From: Desulfobulbaceae bacterium UBA2276
GTDB taxonomy: Bacteria > Desulfobacterota > Desulfobulbia > Desulfobulbales > Desulfocapsaceae
Reading direction: 5' to 3'
Assembly: GCA_002347085.1 (NCBI GenBank)
Contig: DDWW01000053.1
Coordinates: 1-11,143, forward strand
DNA: 11,143 nt
Of this stretch, positions 1 through 6,271 are shown in pieces. Within the stretch, counting starts at the first letter, position 1; each line of letters begins with the position of its first letter. Both the position numbers and the translations under genes were made by a program. The notes under the pieces were generated by a model. That model did not search any database, had not been told where the DNA came from, and saw nothing but the letters and a program-made list of their open reading frames with translations.

Positions 1-2
1 AT

Positions 3-2198
3 CGCTGCAAAGAACTCATAACCAGCACCCTTAATTTCACAACGGGTAATACTGTCATACCAGAGAAGCTCATACAGCAACGACAAATCTCAGAAATTCT
101 TTATACTTTCTACTATCAGGACGATGTGGAAACGGCGATACTCATGGAAGCAAACCGGAAGATCACCTCGCAAGGTGTTGGTGTTGGTATTGCCATGAAC
201 GAATGGATACCGATCATCAAGGCGATCATGACTGCTATTGCCATAGGCATGATTCCATTCCTGGCCTTATTCTTGCCAACACCTGTAGTCGGCAAGGCTC
301 TTTCGGCCATGTTTGGCTTTTTCTGCTTTCTGACCATCTGGGGAATCACTGACGCAGTGGTTCATGCCGCGGCTATGGATTACGCACAATACGCTTTTGA
401 GGAGGTGCGGCAGTCATCTTTAGGCGTTTACTCAATGGCGGCTTTTCCTTCATTATCGGAAAAGATGATGGGCATGTTCGGCATTATCCGCTCGTCGGGT
501 ATCATGCTGGCAAGCCTGTTCACTATGATGCTGATTAAATTCGGCGGTCATGCCCTGGCTATGATGGCAGGGGGCTTGACCGGTCCGGTAAGCGCTGCAG
601 GTGGAGCAGCCGGTAAGTTGATGACCCCGGAAGGCACCGCATCGGCCATGAGCGAGCAAAAGAAATCGGCTGGGTTGCTTGAGGGAATGCCACAGCATAG
701 CTTCTCCAATCAAGCCTCCGCCGAGGCTTTCAATAGTGTCCATAGTCCGGTTGGTGGGTACAATTCCTCTATGAACGCCAGAAGAGCATTGGAACAATCA
801 GGGCAAATCCCAAAAGGGACTTCGGATGCAGGCTATGCTGAGATGCAAAAGAACTTCAACCAGCAAGCGGGAACAGCAGCCGGGCAATCATCGGTTTCTA
901 TTGGCCCAAATGGGCAAGCAACCCAGGGTAAAACCAATGCCATCATGTCAAGCGGTTCTACTGTGGCAGGTACGACCAGCGGGGCAGGTGGGGCAGGCGT
1001 ACAAAATCTTAACGGCGCATGGGGTAAGAGTGGCTTTGCTTCGGACGGTCATGGTGGCACCACGCTCACCTCTGCCAATGTAAACGGCATGTCTCCAATG
1101 GCTCTTGCAGAGCAGAACGCACATATAAAAACAGAAAAAGCTGCTCACGCTCTTGGTACTAATGAGAGTTGGGAGAAGATGAGAAGTCAGCTTCAGAGTG
1201 ATGGCTATACCAGTAACATATCCCGAGGCTATAATGAAAAATTGAGTAATGCTGAAGCCGCTGGCTGGGATAGGACTATGAGTGATAAATCCAGTTTCAC
1301 CAGAAATCTGAGTAAAGATCAGCAAGAACAACTCGCTGGTTTTGTGAAAGCAAGTGGTGGATTGGAGGCTTTAGGAACAGGGGGAGGAATAGGTGGTGAA
1401 TATCGAGCCACCGCAACCGGAAAAGATGGCAAACAACTGTCTTTTGCCGTCGATGAAAGCACAGCTAATTCGATAAAAGAGACTGAAACCGATATTCGTG
1501 AAAAGGCTTTTGCAGAAACATTTGGTAGCGGTCAGGGGCTTGCTTTTGCAACTAATCTGGCAAATAAGATCGGTGCAACTGAGGCGGCTTCTTATATGAA
1601 CGAGGCAAGTAATATGAGCCGTACAACTGAAACTACAGGGGCCGATGCTACAACTGCCTTTGTTGGTTGGTATGCAAAAGATCGCTACGGTTCAGACAGC
1701 ATTGAAAACGTCGATAAGGCGGGTGCTGCCCTTAATCACATGGCAACCGGCGGGTCGGTTGGGATGGCCCAATTACAAGACCACCAGCAAAGATTCCTTA
1801 ATAGTGGCAATTATACCTGGGGCGACGGCAAAGCTCAGGTAGATGCTGCAATTAACTCAACCAGAGGAGAGGTTGGTGGTGGAATGGCAAATGTCCAAGG
1901 TCAGGTAATGCCAGGAGCATCAGCGGCGAGTGGTCGGACGGATGGTATTGGCCCAGGTGATTTCAGCAGTCATCCTGCCGATAATCATGCCCCTTTATTT
2001 TCACCTAAGGTAGAAGGACAAAAAGCTCTTGATGCCTCAGAAGCTCGACGAGACCTAAACGAACACGATCTGGCTACGAATACAAGAAATGTAGCGGCCA
2101 AGGCGTTTGAAGATGGAGCTCACAATGCAGATCAAATGAGCAGGGATAGAAATGCAGCAAGACAAGCAGCGGGAAAGCCGCCCTTAGAGGGAGACTAA
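3..2198 (+). CDS. traG: Conjugal transfer protein TraG, F-type (5' end outside window)
   Basis: The frame is open from the left window edge, so the gene is partial; 731 residues plus stop are visible, and the GTG at 126 is most likely an internal codon rather than the start. Hydrophobic segments lie at about visible residues 70-91, 99-119 and 159-190. They are followed by a long Gly/Ser/Ala/Gln/Asn-rich tail of more than 500 residues with little hydrophobicity. This layout matches the F-plasmid/SXT TraG family, whose N-terminal membrane part acts in pilus assembly and whose periplasmic C-terminal part acts in mating-pair stabilisation and is the target of entry exclusion. The family call is from recognition of the N-terminal membrane region and overall architecture. 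It should not be confused with the VirD4-type coupling protein also called TraG: no Walker motifs are seen. The stop is followed by a strong ribosome binding site and a four-codon frame, so the downstream transfer gene seems lost. Confidence 0.82.
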   Translation, partial: RCKELITSTLNFTTGNTVIPEKLIQQRQISEILYTFYYQDDVETAILMEANRKITSQGVGVGIAMNEWIPIIKAIMTAIAIGMIPFLALFLPTPVVGKALSAMFGFFCFLTIWGITDAVVHAAAMDYAQYAFEEVRQSSLGVYSMAAFPSLSEKMMGMFGIIRSSGIMLASLFTMMLIKFGGHALAMMAGGLTGPVSAAGGAAGKLMTPEGTASAMSEQKKSAGLLEGMPQHSFSNQASAEAFNSVHSPVGGYNSSMNARRALEQSGQIPKGTSDAGYAEMQKNFNQQAGTAAGQSSVSIGPNGQATQGKTNAIMSSGSTVAGTTSGAGGAGVQNLNGAWGKSGFASDGHGGTTLTSANVNGMSPMALAEQNAHIKTEKAAHALGTNESWEKMRSQLQSDGYTSNISRGYNEKLSNAEAAGWDRTMSDKSSFTRNLSKDQQEQLAGFVKASGGLEALGTGGGIGGEYRATATGKDGKQLSFAVDESTANSIKETETDIREKAFAETFGSGQGLAFATNLANKIGATEAASYMNEASNMSRTTETTGADATTAFVGWYAKDRYGSDSIENVDKAGAALNHMATGGSVGMAQLQDHQQRFLNSGNYTWGDGKAQVDAAINSTRGEVGGGMANVQGQVMPGASAASGRTDGIGPGDFSSHPADNHAPLFSPKVEGQKALDASEARRDLNEHDLATNTRNVAAKAFEDGAHNADQMSRDRNAARQAAGKPPLEGD

Positions 2199-2200
2199 CC

Positions 2201-2215
2201 ATGAGCTCTACTTAA
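2201..2215 (+). pseudogene. Vestigial start of the gene that followed traG
   Basis: AGGGAG at 2188-2193, inside the last codons of traG, sits 7 bases before an ATG at 2201, which is textbook translational coupling. The frame opened by this ATG stops after four codons (MSST, TAA at 2213-2215) and overlaps the 3' end of the convergent small gene. The simplest reading is that a transfer-operon gene once began here and was cut off by a rearrangement whose breakpoint lies within a few bases of 2204-2215. A chance ATG after a purine-rich stretch is the alternative. Confidence 0.4.
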
Positions 2216-2472
2216 TCATCACTGTAAAATGTATTGCCCGGCACCATAGAATAACAGGGACTGCTTATTACCTCGAAAGGATCATAATCCAGTTCCTCTC
2301 GTGTAAGTTTCCTAAACTTAAAAAAAGGTTCTGGGTTCTTCCATTGAGGCTGCCAGAGAGGTTTTGTTAATTTGAGATAAGAATAAATATTGTCATCATC
2401 CCAGCTTGGTTTACTTTCGACAACTTTTTTGTGAAAGTTTCTACCAAGACAACTCTTTATTTTAATAGTCAT
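2212..2472 (-). CDS. Hypothetical protein, 86 residues
   Basis: I do not recognise the family. The start at 2472 is chosen because a perfect AGGAGG (2486-2481) lies 8 bases upstream; a longer frame reaching 2493 would place its start ahead of this site. The protein is soluble-looking, with a basic N-terminus (MTIKIKSCLGRNFHKK), a middle rich in Trp, Pro and aromatics, and an acidic C-terminus ending in SDD. There is no signal peptide or membrane segment. It is convergent with traG, leaving only 13 bases between stops, and sits at the point where the traG operon appears broken. It is probably accessory cargo of the element. Existence of the gene is well supported by the ribosome binding site and composition; function is unknown. 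Confidence 0.68.
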   Translation of the reverse strand: MTIKIKSCLGRNFHKKVVESKPSWDDDNIYSYLKLTKPLWQPQWKNPEPFFKFRKLTREELDYDPFEVISSPCYSMVPGNTFYSDD

Positions 2473-2800
2473 GAATTGAACCTCCTGTACCAATACTTAT
2501 TTGAAGCTCTTCTTAAAAATGGAACCAACATCATTACAGCCAGGTCAGAAATACATATTCAAATTCCAAACTGCCAGAGAAGTGACCCCGCTCATTTCAT
2601 TCATCGGTATCCGGCTGAAGATGGTTGTAATGCCTCAAATCTTTTTACACCAAGATTTGCCTACACAAACGGTACGAACGATTCTGGCCTATGTACGCTG
2701 AGTGATCTTGCAGTTTCGCAGTTCGTATCGTTGAATAAAGGGAACCTTACGAAATCGTTTTCACAATCACTGTTAGTATTTGATTTCTAAGGAATTCCAA
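2473..2800. other. Intergenic stretch without a convincing gene
   Basis: This stretch separates two small minus-strand genes and should hold the promoter of the 86-residue gene. The plus strand has two overlapping open frames (one ending at 2701 with an ATG at 2519, one ending at 2790). Neither has a ribosome binding site, and the longer one overlaps the well-supported small gene on the other strand. The 2519 frame has ordinary protein-like composition, so a decayed gene cannot be excluded. I see no clear repeat, terminator or RNA gene. Confidence 0.35.
2481..2486 (-). promoter_or_regulatory. Perfect Shine-Dalgarno for the 86-residue gene
   Basis: The minus strand reads AGGAGG, 8 bases ahead of the ATG at 2472. 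This decides the start and is the strongest single argument that the small gene is real. Confidence 0.75.
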
Positions 2801-2914
2801 TTAAGCTTTTTTTATTGGCTGTTTAGCAGCTTTTTGTTTGTCTTGTTGTTTGTGCTTTTCGTTGGTCTGTTTTTCAGCTTTTTGCTTATCTTTTTTCCCG
2901 CCTTTATCGCCCAT
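2801..2914 (-). CDS. Very small Lys/Gln-rich protein, 37 residues
   Basis: Manual translation gives a 37-residue protein beginning MGDKGGKKDKQK and ending IKKA, with TAA at 2803-2801. GGAG (2925-2922) lies 7 bases before the ATG. About two thirds of the residues are Lys, Gln, Glu, Asp, Asn or His, with KQKA-type repeats and no hydrophobic core, so it is predicted to be a highly charged, probably disordered or single-helix protein. Short proteins with an MGDK plus Lys-rich pattern occur in several proteobacterial genomes to my recollection, but no function is known to me. The hydrophobic plus-strand frame over the same bases is its shadow: poly-Lys codons read backwards as Phe/Leu. Confidence 0.62.
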   Translation of the reverse strand: MGDKGGKKDKQKAEKQTNEKHKQQDKQKAAKQPIKKA

Positions 2915-3216
2915 TACAATTCTCCATTTTCTATTGTTTATTTGCCTATATTTATTACTTTAACATCTGGCATATATTACATATATATATGAGGCTATAT
3001 GGTAATAGTATATGGCTAATCATAGCACTTTGCAAAAAAATATTAAAAAATTATCACCCCAGAAGGATTGTGGCATCTATGATAGCAGCTACTCCAGATG
3101 ATTGGCTTCTTGTTGTTGCAATGGGCTGGAGTGGTAAAGATGATAAAAAATATCCACGACTTATCGTATTGTAGAATGGCTGAATGTTTGATCTCAAAAT
3201 TTGATGGTGAAGAAAC
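2915..3216. promoter_or_regulatory. AT-rich divergent intergenic region
   Basis: This region lies between the minus-strand Lys-rich gene and the plus-strand IHF-family gene, so it should carry both promoters. It contains a strongly AT-rich core at about 2960-2995 with an alternating TATA run (ACATATATATATGAGG), a likely melting or bendable segment. I cannot pick one -35/-10 pair with confidence. A plus-strand frame at 2989-3174 (61 codons) has no ribosome binding site and begins inside the TATA run. A 29-codon frame starting ATGGCTAATC at about 3013 is equally unsupported. Confidence 0.35.
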
Positions 3217-3501
3217 ATGACTAAAGCAGAATTGACAGAGGCCTTATCCAAAGAACTGAATCTCCCACTCAGAACAACAACGGACATTATCGGCACGATT
3301 CTTGACGCTATGACTAATGCGTTGGCAAAGGGTGATAATATCGAGATCCGAGGCTTTGGTTCTTTTACGATCAAGCATTACGATTCTTACACTGGCAGAA
3401 ATCCTAAAACAGGAGTGGAGACCGTGGTGAAGGCCAAGAAGTTACCATTTTTTAAAGTGGGTAAAGATTTGAAAGAAGCTGTGAATGCAGGGAGAAAATA
3501 A
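3217..3501 (+). CDS. IHF/HU-family DNA-binding protein
   Basis: The 94-residue length is typical of this family of small dimeric DNA-bending proteins. The helical N-terminus (MTKAELTEALSKEL) is followed by the dimer-core motif IEIRGFGSF at residues 42-50 and the arm motif GRNPKTG at 60-66, whose proline (P63) intercalates into DNA in known structures. The C-terminus KLPFFKVGKDLKEAVN resembles IHF subunits more than HU. GGTGA (3206-3210), 6 bases before the ATG, supports the start. Being on the element beside a tyrosine recombinase suggests a role as accessory architectural factor in integration/excision or in element gene control; that is inference. I cannot assign alpha or beta subunit with confidence. 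Confidence 0.9.
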   Translation: MTKAELTEALSKELNLPLRTTTDIIGTILDAMTNALAKGDNIEIRGFGSFTIKHYDSYTGRNPKTGVETVVKAKKLPFFKVGKDLKEAVNAGRK

Positions 3502-3660
3502 ATGACCATTATAAAATTTCCATCCAGAAAGAATGAGCCTGCCTTCCTAAACGACATCAAAACAAATGGTTATCAGGAAGAAGGCCAACTTGTGAGGTGT
3601 GATTTCCAACCAAGGCTTGCCAAGAGGTATCTTTCTACACTCAAGATTGCGATGTGCTGA
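3502..3660 (+). CDS. Hypothetical protein, 52 residues, coupled to the IHF-family gene
   Basis: The ATG follows the IHF-family stop directly (TAAATG), and GGGAG (3490-3494) lies 7 bases upstream, so the two genes are almost certainly co-translated. The product begins MTIIKFPSRKNEPAF and ends LAKRYLSTLKIAMC. It has no membrane segment and I do not recognise it. The stop codon at 3658-3660 abuts an AAAATAATCCTTTT block that recurs downstream at 3763-3776. The gene may therefore be the truncated 5' part of a longer one, cut where the repeat-bearing segment joins. It could equally be a complete small gene. Confidence 0.52.
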   Translation: MTIIKFPSRKNEPAFLNDIKTNGYQEEGQLVRCDFQPRLAKRYLSTLKIAMC

Positions 3661-3685
3661 AAAATAATCCTTTTGGGTAGTTCAT

Positions 3686-3710
3686 CATTTTGTCAAATGT
3701 TTGACGGTCG
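3686..3710. repeat. 25-base direct repeat, left copy
   Basis: The copy at 4919-4943 matches with two mismatches (A/T at the tenth base, G/A at the twenty-first). It contains GTCAAATGTTTGAC (3692-3705), whose six-base half-sites are an exact inverted repeat around TG. Together the two copies enclose the permease gene. The block AAAATAATCCTTTT just before it (3661-3674) is another shared piece with the repeat at 3759-3788. Confidence 0.6.
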
Positions 3711-3758
3711 CCATGACAGGTAAGTATTTGATGTTCCATTGCCTGTGTTTCAAGGTGT

Positions 3759-3788
3759 AGACAAAATAATCCTTTTTGTCTAATGTTT
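3759..3788. repeat. 30-base direct repeat downstream of the permease, with inverted-repeat core
   Basis: This copy matches 4906-4935 at 27 of 30 bases in the same orientation. AGACAAAA (3759-3766) and TTTTGTCT (3774-3781) form an 8-base inverted repeat with a 7-base loop. The core AGACA-N13-TGTCT has exactly the spacing of the copy upstream of the permease. It lies 18 bases past the permease stop and could act as a hairpin terminator, a second operator or a recombination site. No T-run follows, so a simple intrinsic terminator is less likely. Confidence 0.6.
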
Positions 3789-3806
3789 CAAATTAAGAGG
3801 GTTCCC

Positions 3807-4835
3807 TTAGTGGCTGTGCCGATGATGGGTATCTGGAAAATGAGGATGCGTGTGTTTGAATTTATTGTGTTGATGATGGTTACAAGACAAATTGGAGAAG
3901 TGTTGGTGATGTTCATCGGGAAGAATCTCGTGTTCATGTTCCAACGCCTCATGGCCATGTTCGTGTTCGTGCCTCTCGGTCAGATGCAACCATATTCCCA
4001 GCATCATTAGCCCCCCTGCGATAAACAGAGGCACTGTCAACGTTTCACCCATTGCGACAGCCAATGTCGCACCAAAAAATGGTGCGACCGAGAAGTAAGC
4101 CCCTGTTCGCGCCGTGCCAAGATGACGCAAGCTAATGACAAATAGGGTTAAGCTAATCCCATAGGCGAGAAAACCAACAACCATCGTAATAGCTATGTTT
4201 GGCAACGGCGGCCAGATTGCTCCTAAAACAAAAGCTAAGGTAAGGTTGACTGATCCAGCGACCAAGCCTTTAACAGAAGCAATCCATGTAGCATCTGAAA
4301 GTGACACATGTCTCGTTAGATTATTATCCATGCCCCAGGCGAAACAAGCCCCCAGAACTGCCAATGCTGGCCAAAAACCCTCAAAAAGAATTTCGGTTGG
4401 CCAACTTAAAATGAAGGCTCCGGCCACGATTGAGGTCATTCCCAAAGCTATTCGATAATTGACGTTTTCTTTGAAAAGGAACCAAGCCAACAGTGATGTG
4501 AATACACCCTCTGCATTCATTAACAATGAGGCTTCTGATGCAGGCATTACGGTCAGACCAAGCATCAACAACACAGGGGCAATAATCCCGCCTGTCAATA
4601 TGGCTCCAGCAAACCAAGGTACATCAGCACGCGATAGCCTGCCTTTTGGGGCGTGAATCAATTTACGATACAGCGTAAGACCAACTCCGGAACCAAAGTA
4701 GAGCAAGCCTGCCAGCAACCAAGGACTCACAGTGTTGAGCAACAGTTTTGCAAGTGGTGTCCCCGCACCAAACAACAAAGCGGCTCCTAATGCGGCTCGC
4801 ACACCAGGCTGACGCATACTTTCTTTCCAGCTCAT
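3807..4835 (-). CDS. DMT/EamA-family permease with His-rich C-terminal tail, probable metal transporter
   Basis: The 342-residue protein has about ten hydrophobic segments between residues 12 and 285 in two similar halves, as in the drug/metabolite (EamA) superfamily. Family features include GAGTPLAK near the start, ASEASLLMNAEGVFTSLLAWFLFKE in the first half and GTARTGAYFSVAPFFGATLA in the second. After the last membrane segment, residues 289-342 carry 19 histidines, often as HxH. Such a tail is a likely binder of Ni, Co, Zn or Cu, so metal export or metal sensing is inferred; the substrate cannot be read from sequence. The ATG at 4835 (MSWKES) is preferred over the TTG at 4895. The latter adds 20 residues unlike a membrane-protein start and sits next to the predicted promoter. 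The gene is enclosed by repeats and sits beside a recombinase, so it is likely mobile cargo. Confidence 0.85.
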   Translation of the reverse strand: MSWKESMRQPGVRAALGAALLFGAGTPLAKLLLNTVSPWLLAGLLYFGSGVGLTLYRKLIHAPKGRLSRADVPWFAGAILTGGIIAPVLLMLGLTVMPASEASLLMNAEGVFTSLLAWFLFKENVNYRIALGMTSIVAGAFILSWPTEILFEGFWPALAVLGACFAWGMDNNLTRHVSLSDATWIASVKGLVAGSVNLTLAFVLGAIWPPLPNIAITMVVGFLAYGISLTLFVISLRHLGTARTGAYFSVAPFFGATLAVAMGETLTVPLFIAGGLMMLGIWLHLTERHEHEHGHEALEHEHEILPDEHHQHFSNLSCNHHQHNKFKHTHPHFPDTHHRHSH

Positions 4836-4900
4836 GTTAAATCTCGTTTTACTCGAACAGATTGTGAATTTCGGCTTAATGGTAGCCCCGTACAACTCTC

Positions 4901-4933
4901 ACATTAGACATAATAATTCATTTTGTCTAATGT
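4901..4933 (-). promoter_or_regulatory. Perfect spaced palindrome over the permease promoter
   Basis: ACATTAGACA (4901-4910) and TGTCTAATGT (4924-4933) are exact reverse complements separated by 13 bases. On the minus strand, TAGACA (4929-4924) and TCTAAT (4908-4903) make a plausible -35/-10 pair, each 5 of 6 to consensus but with a short 15-base spacing, both inside the palindrome arms. Transcription would then start near 4895, about 60 bases before the ATG. The geometry (23 bases between arm centres) suits an operator bound by a dimeric or tetrameric repressor. Its identity is unknown and no regulator gene is adjacent. Confidence 0.5.
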
Positions 4934-4943
4934 TTGACAGTCG
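4906..4943. repeat. Right copy of the repeats flanking the permease gene
   Basis: Bases 4906-4935 match 3759-3788 (27 of 30), and 4919-4943 match 3686-3710 (23 of 25). All are in direct orientation, so the permease gene lies on a segment of about 1.1-1.2 kb bounded by similar sequences. The copy overlaps the permease promoter palindrome. Confidence 0.58.
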
Positions 4944-5031
4944 ATGTGGGACAGCAATATCTTAAGGTTGCCAGACCGAACGTAAGCCAATTTGGCATCT
5001 ACCTCAAATTGATATGTCTACTGTTGCAATT

Positions 5032-5057
5032 AAGGGCGAGGAGTTGTCCCCGCCCTT
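5032..5057 (-). terminator. Strong hairpin after the recombinase gene
   Basis: AAGGGCGAGGA (5032-5042) pairs with TCCCCGCCCTT (5047-5057) around a 4-base loop. In minus-strand RNA the single imperfect position is a G-U pair, whereas in plus-strand RNA it is an A-C mismatch, so the structure favours minus-strand transcripts. It begins 11 bases beyond the recombinase stop. There is no real U-tract after it on the minus strand (AATTG), so efficient rho-independent termination is uncertain; RNA 3'-end protection is an alternative. Confidence 0.55.
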
Positions 5058-5068
5058 TCGTATAAAAG

Positions 5069-5906
5069 CTATCCATAAAGTGTCTCGATCCACCTGATCG
5101 CTTCGGTATCATTTACCTTGCCGAGATATCGTTGTGTGGTCGACAAGTCTGCGTGCCTCAGAATAACCTTACTGACAATTTCAATGGGAGTTCCAGACCT
5201 TGAAGCATAAGTGGCTGCATGTCGCCTCAAATCATGAGGGCGTAATTCAATGCCTACGAGCTTTCCTGATTTCTTGACCATCGACCAGGCAGCAACATAA
5301 GATATTGGGAAAATGCGGTCAGCCGAGTTGAATTCATTGTCTTTCACGTAGTCGTTTAACCTTACCAATAATTTCCGTGGAACATAAACAACCTCCCCAG
5401 CTCTCCCACTTTTCGGTTTCTGGATGGTCAAATTTCTTTCTCGAATATCACATGGTCTGAGGTTAAGGACTTCACCGATTCTCATGCCGCCCCTGGCCAT
5501 AAGTTCGAGAATAATTCTGTTACGGATATTCATAGTACGAAAGATGATCTCATCAACTATCTCTTTATCGACAATTTGCCATTGGATGGCTTGAGGACGC
5601 TTGAATATTTTTTTGATAACAGCTGCGTTACAGGGATTGGTCAAGGCGGGGAGTGCAGTATTAATGCTGAAATTGTAGAAAGATGCAAGAACTGAGAAGC
5701 GATTCCTTTTTGTGGCCTGCTTGGTGTCTTTGGTCAGAGACATCAGGAACATAAGAATCTCTTCCTGAGAGATACTGGCTAAATCACGTTTTCCAAATTG
5801 GGCTGTAAAGCGGTGAAGTACAAACTCACAGGTTTTGACCGTATTCTTTTTTAGAATTGGCCTGGTGATACTGCAGATGAAAATCGACAGCTTGTGATAC
5901 TTTCAT
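5069..5906 (-). pseudogene. Tyrosine recombinase/integrase interrupted by a frameshift
   Basis: A site-specific integrase of the XerC/D-like phage-integrase superfamily. The natural start is the ATG at 5906, with GGAGG (5917-5913) 6 bases upstream. From it the frame reads MKVSQAVDFHLQYHQANSKK and then hits TGA at 5828-5826. Removing one base from the six-T run at 5847-5852 (AAAAAA on the coding strand) joins it to the frame ending at 5069, giving 278 residues, a normal length. In that numbering a SAM-like core-binding domain spans roughly 1-85 and the catalytic domain 105-275, with R142, K165, H224-x-x-R227, H251 and nucleophile Y260 all present. The intact frame alone would start at an internal Met (5752) and lack half of the core-binding domain. 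The extra A may be a true mutation, a homopolymer sequencing error, or a site of slippage. It probably served integration of the element carrying traG, or movement of the repeat-bounded segment next door. Confidence 0.85.
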
Positions 5907-6271
5907 GATGCACCTCCATTGAATTTGGAAAATCATTTGAATCGCCGACACTTAATGATACCATAAATTTGGTTTGATGCCTGAGAGAGGCGGACATAAA
6001 ACTCAGGAAGAATGTCAACTTACAGTCTTGCTCGAACGGTTGATATAGCCACGGGTAATCGCCACGTTGTGTGCATCTCCTTGATAGAGCCTACCTGTGA
6101 TGTCCGGCGTCGGAGCCTAACCGTACTGTGCACTTCGGCCTATACCATTGCTGTACCGGGTATGCCGACCAGCATAAAAACAAGAAAAAAACAACCTGTA
6201 AGATACCCTGAGCACGACCGACCTCCTCTTCCATGAATTGAAGTTTTTCTCTTTTACTTTTAGCACTACTC
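5907..6271. other. Stretch without a convincing gene, probable element/chromosome junction
   Basis: Upstream of the integrase start (ribosome binding site at 5917-5913), no frame has both a start signal and recognisable content. A 74-codon plus-strand frame (6012-6236) and a 47-codon minus-strand frame with a hydrophobic start (6234-6091, no ribosome binding site) overlap each other. A minus-strand GTG preceded by GAGGAGG near 6216 opens a frame with one TAG before a second protein-like stretch (GRLYQGDAHNVAITRGYINR), which hints at a decayed gene. I recognise none of these. As the integrase sits at the edge of accessory DNA, the attachment site is most likely here, but only one end is in view, so no att core can be defined. 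Confidence 0.35.

Noticed and set aside
2431..2790. 119-codon plus-strand frame
   Set aside because: It overlaps the 86-residue gene start region on the other strand, has no ribosome binding site and no recognisable content.
2780..2992. Hydrophobic plus-strand frame resembling a membrane protein
   Set aside because: Its Phe/Leu/Val runs are the reverse reading of Lys codons of the 37-residue minus-strand gene, which has a ribosome binding site.
4836..4895. Upstream TTG start for the permease
   Set aside because: The added 20 residues do not look like a permease N-terminus, the TTG is almost touching its purine-rich stretch, and the position coincides with the predicted transcription start.
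3661..4943. Integron cassette or CRISPR-like array
   Set aside because: The repeats are only two or three, unevenly spaced around a full gene, and lack attC core sites (GTTRRRY/RYYYAAC pairs) or regular spacers.
5069..5752. Integrase as an intact 227-residue gene starting at 5752
   Set aside because: The Met at 5752 is internal: the coding sense continues upstream through a single-base frameshift to an ATG with a perfect GGAGG.
6012..6236. 74-codon plus-strand frame with AGGAAG close to its ATG
   Set aside because: The ribosome binding site spacing is too short, the composition is not protein-like, and no family is recognisable.
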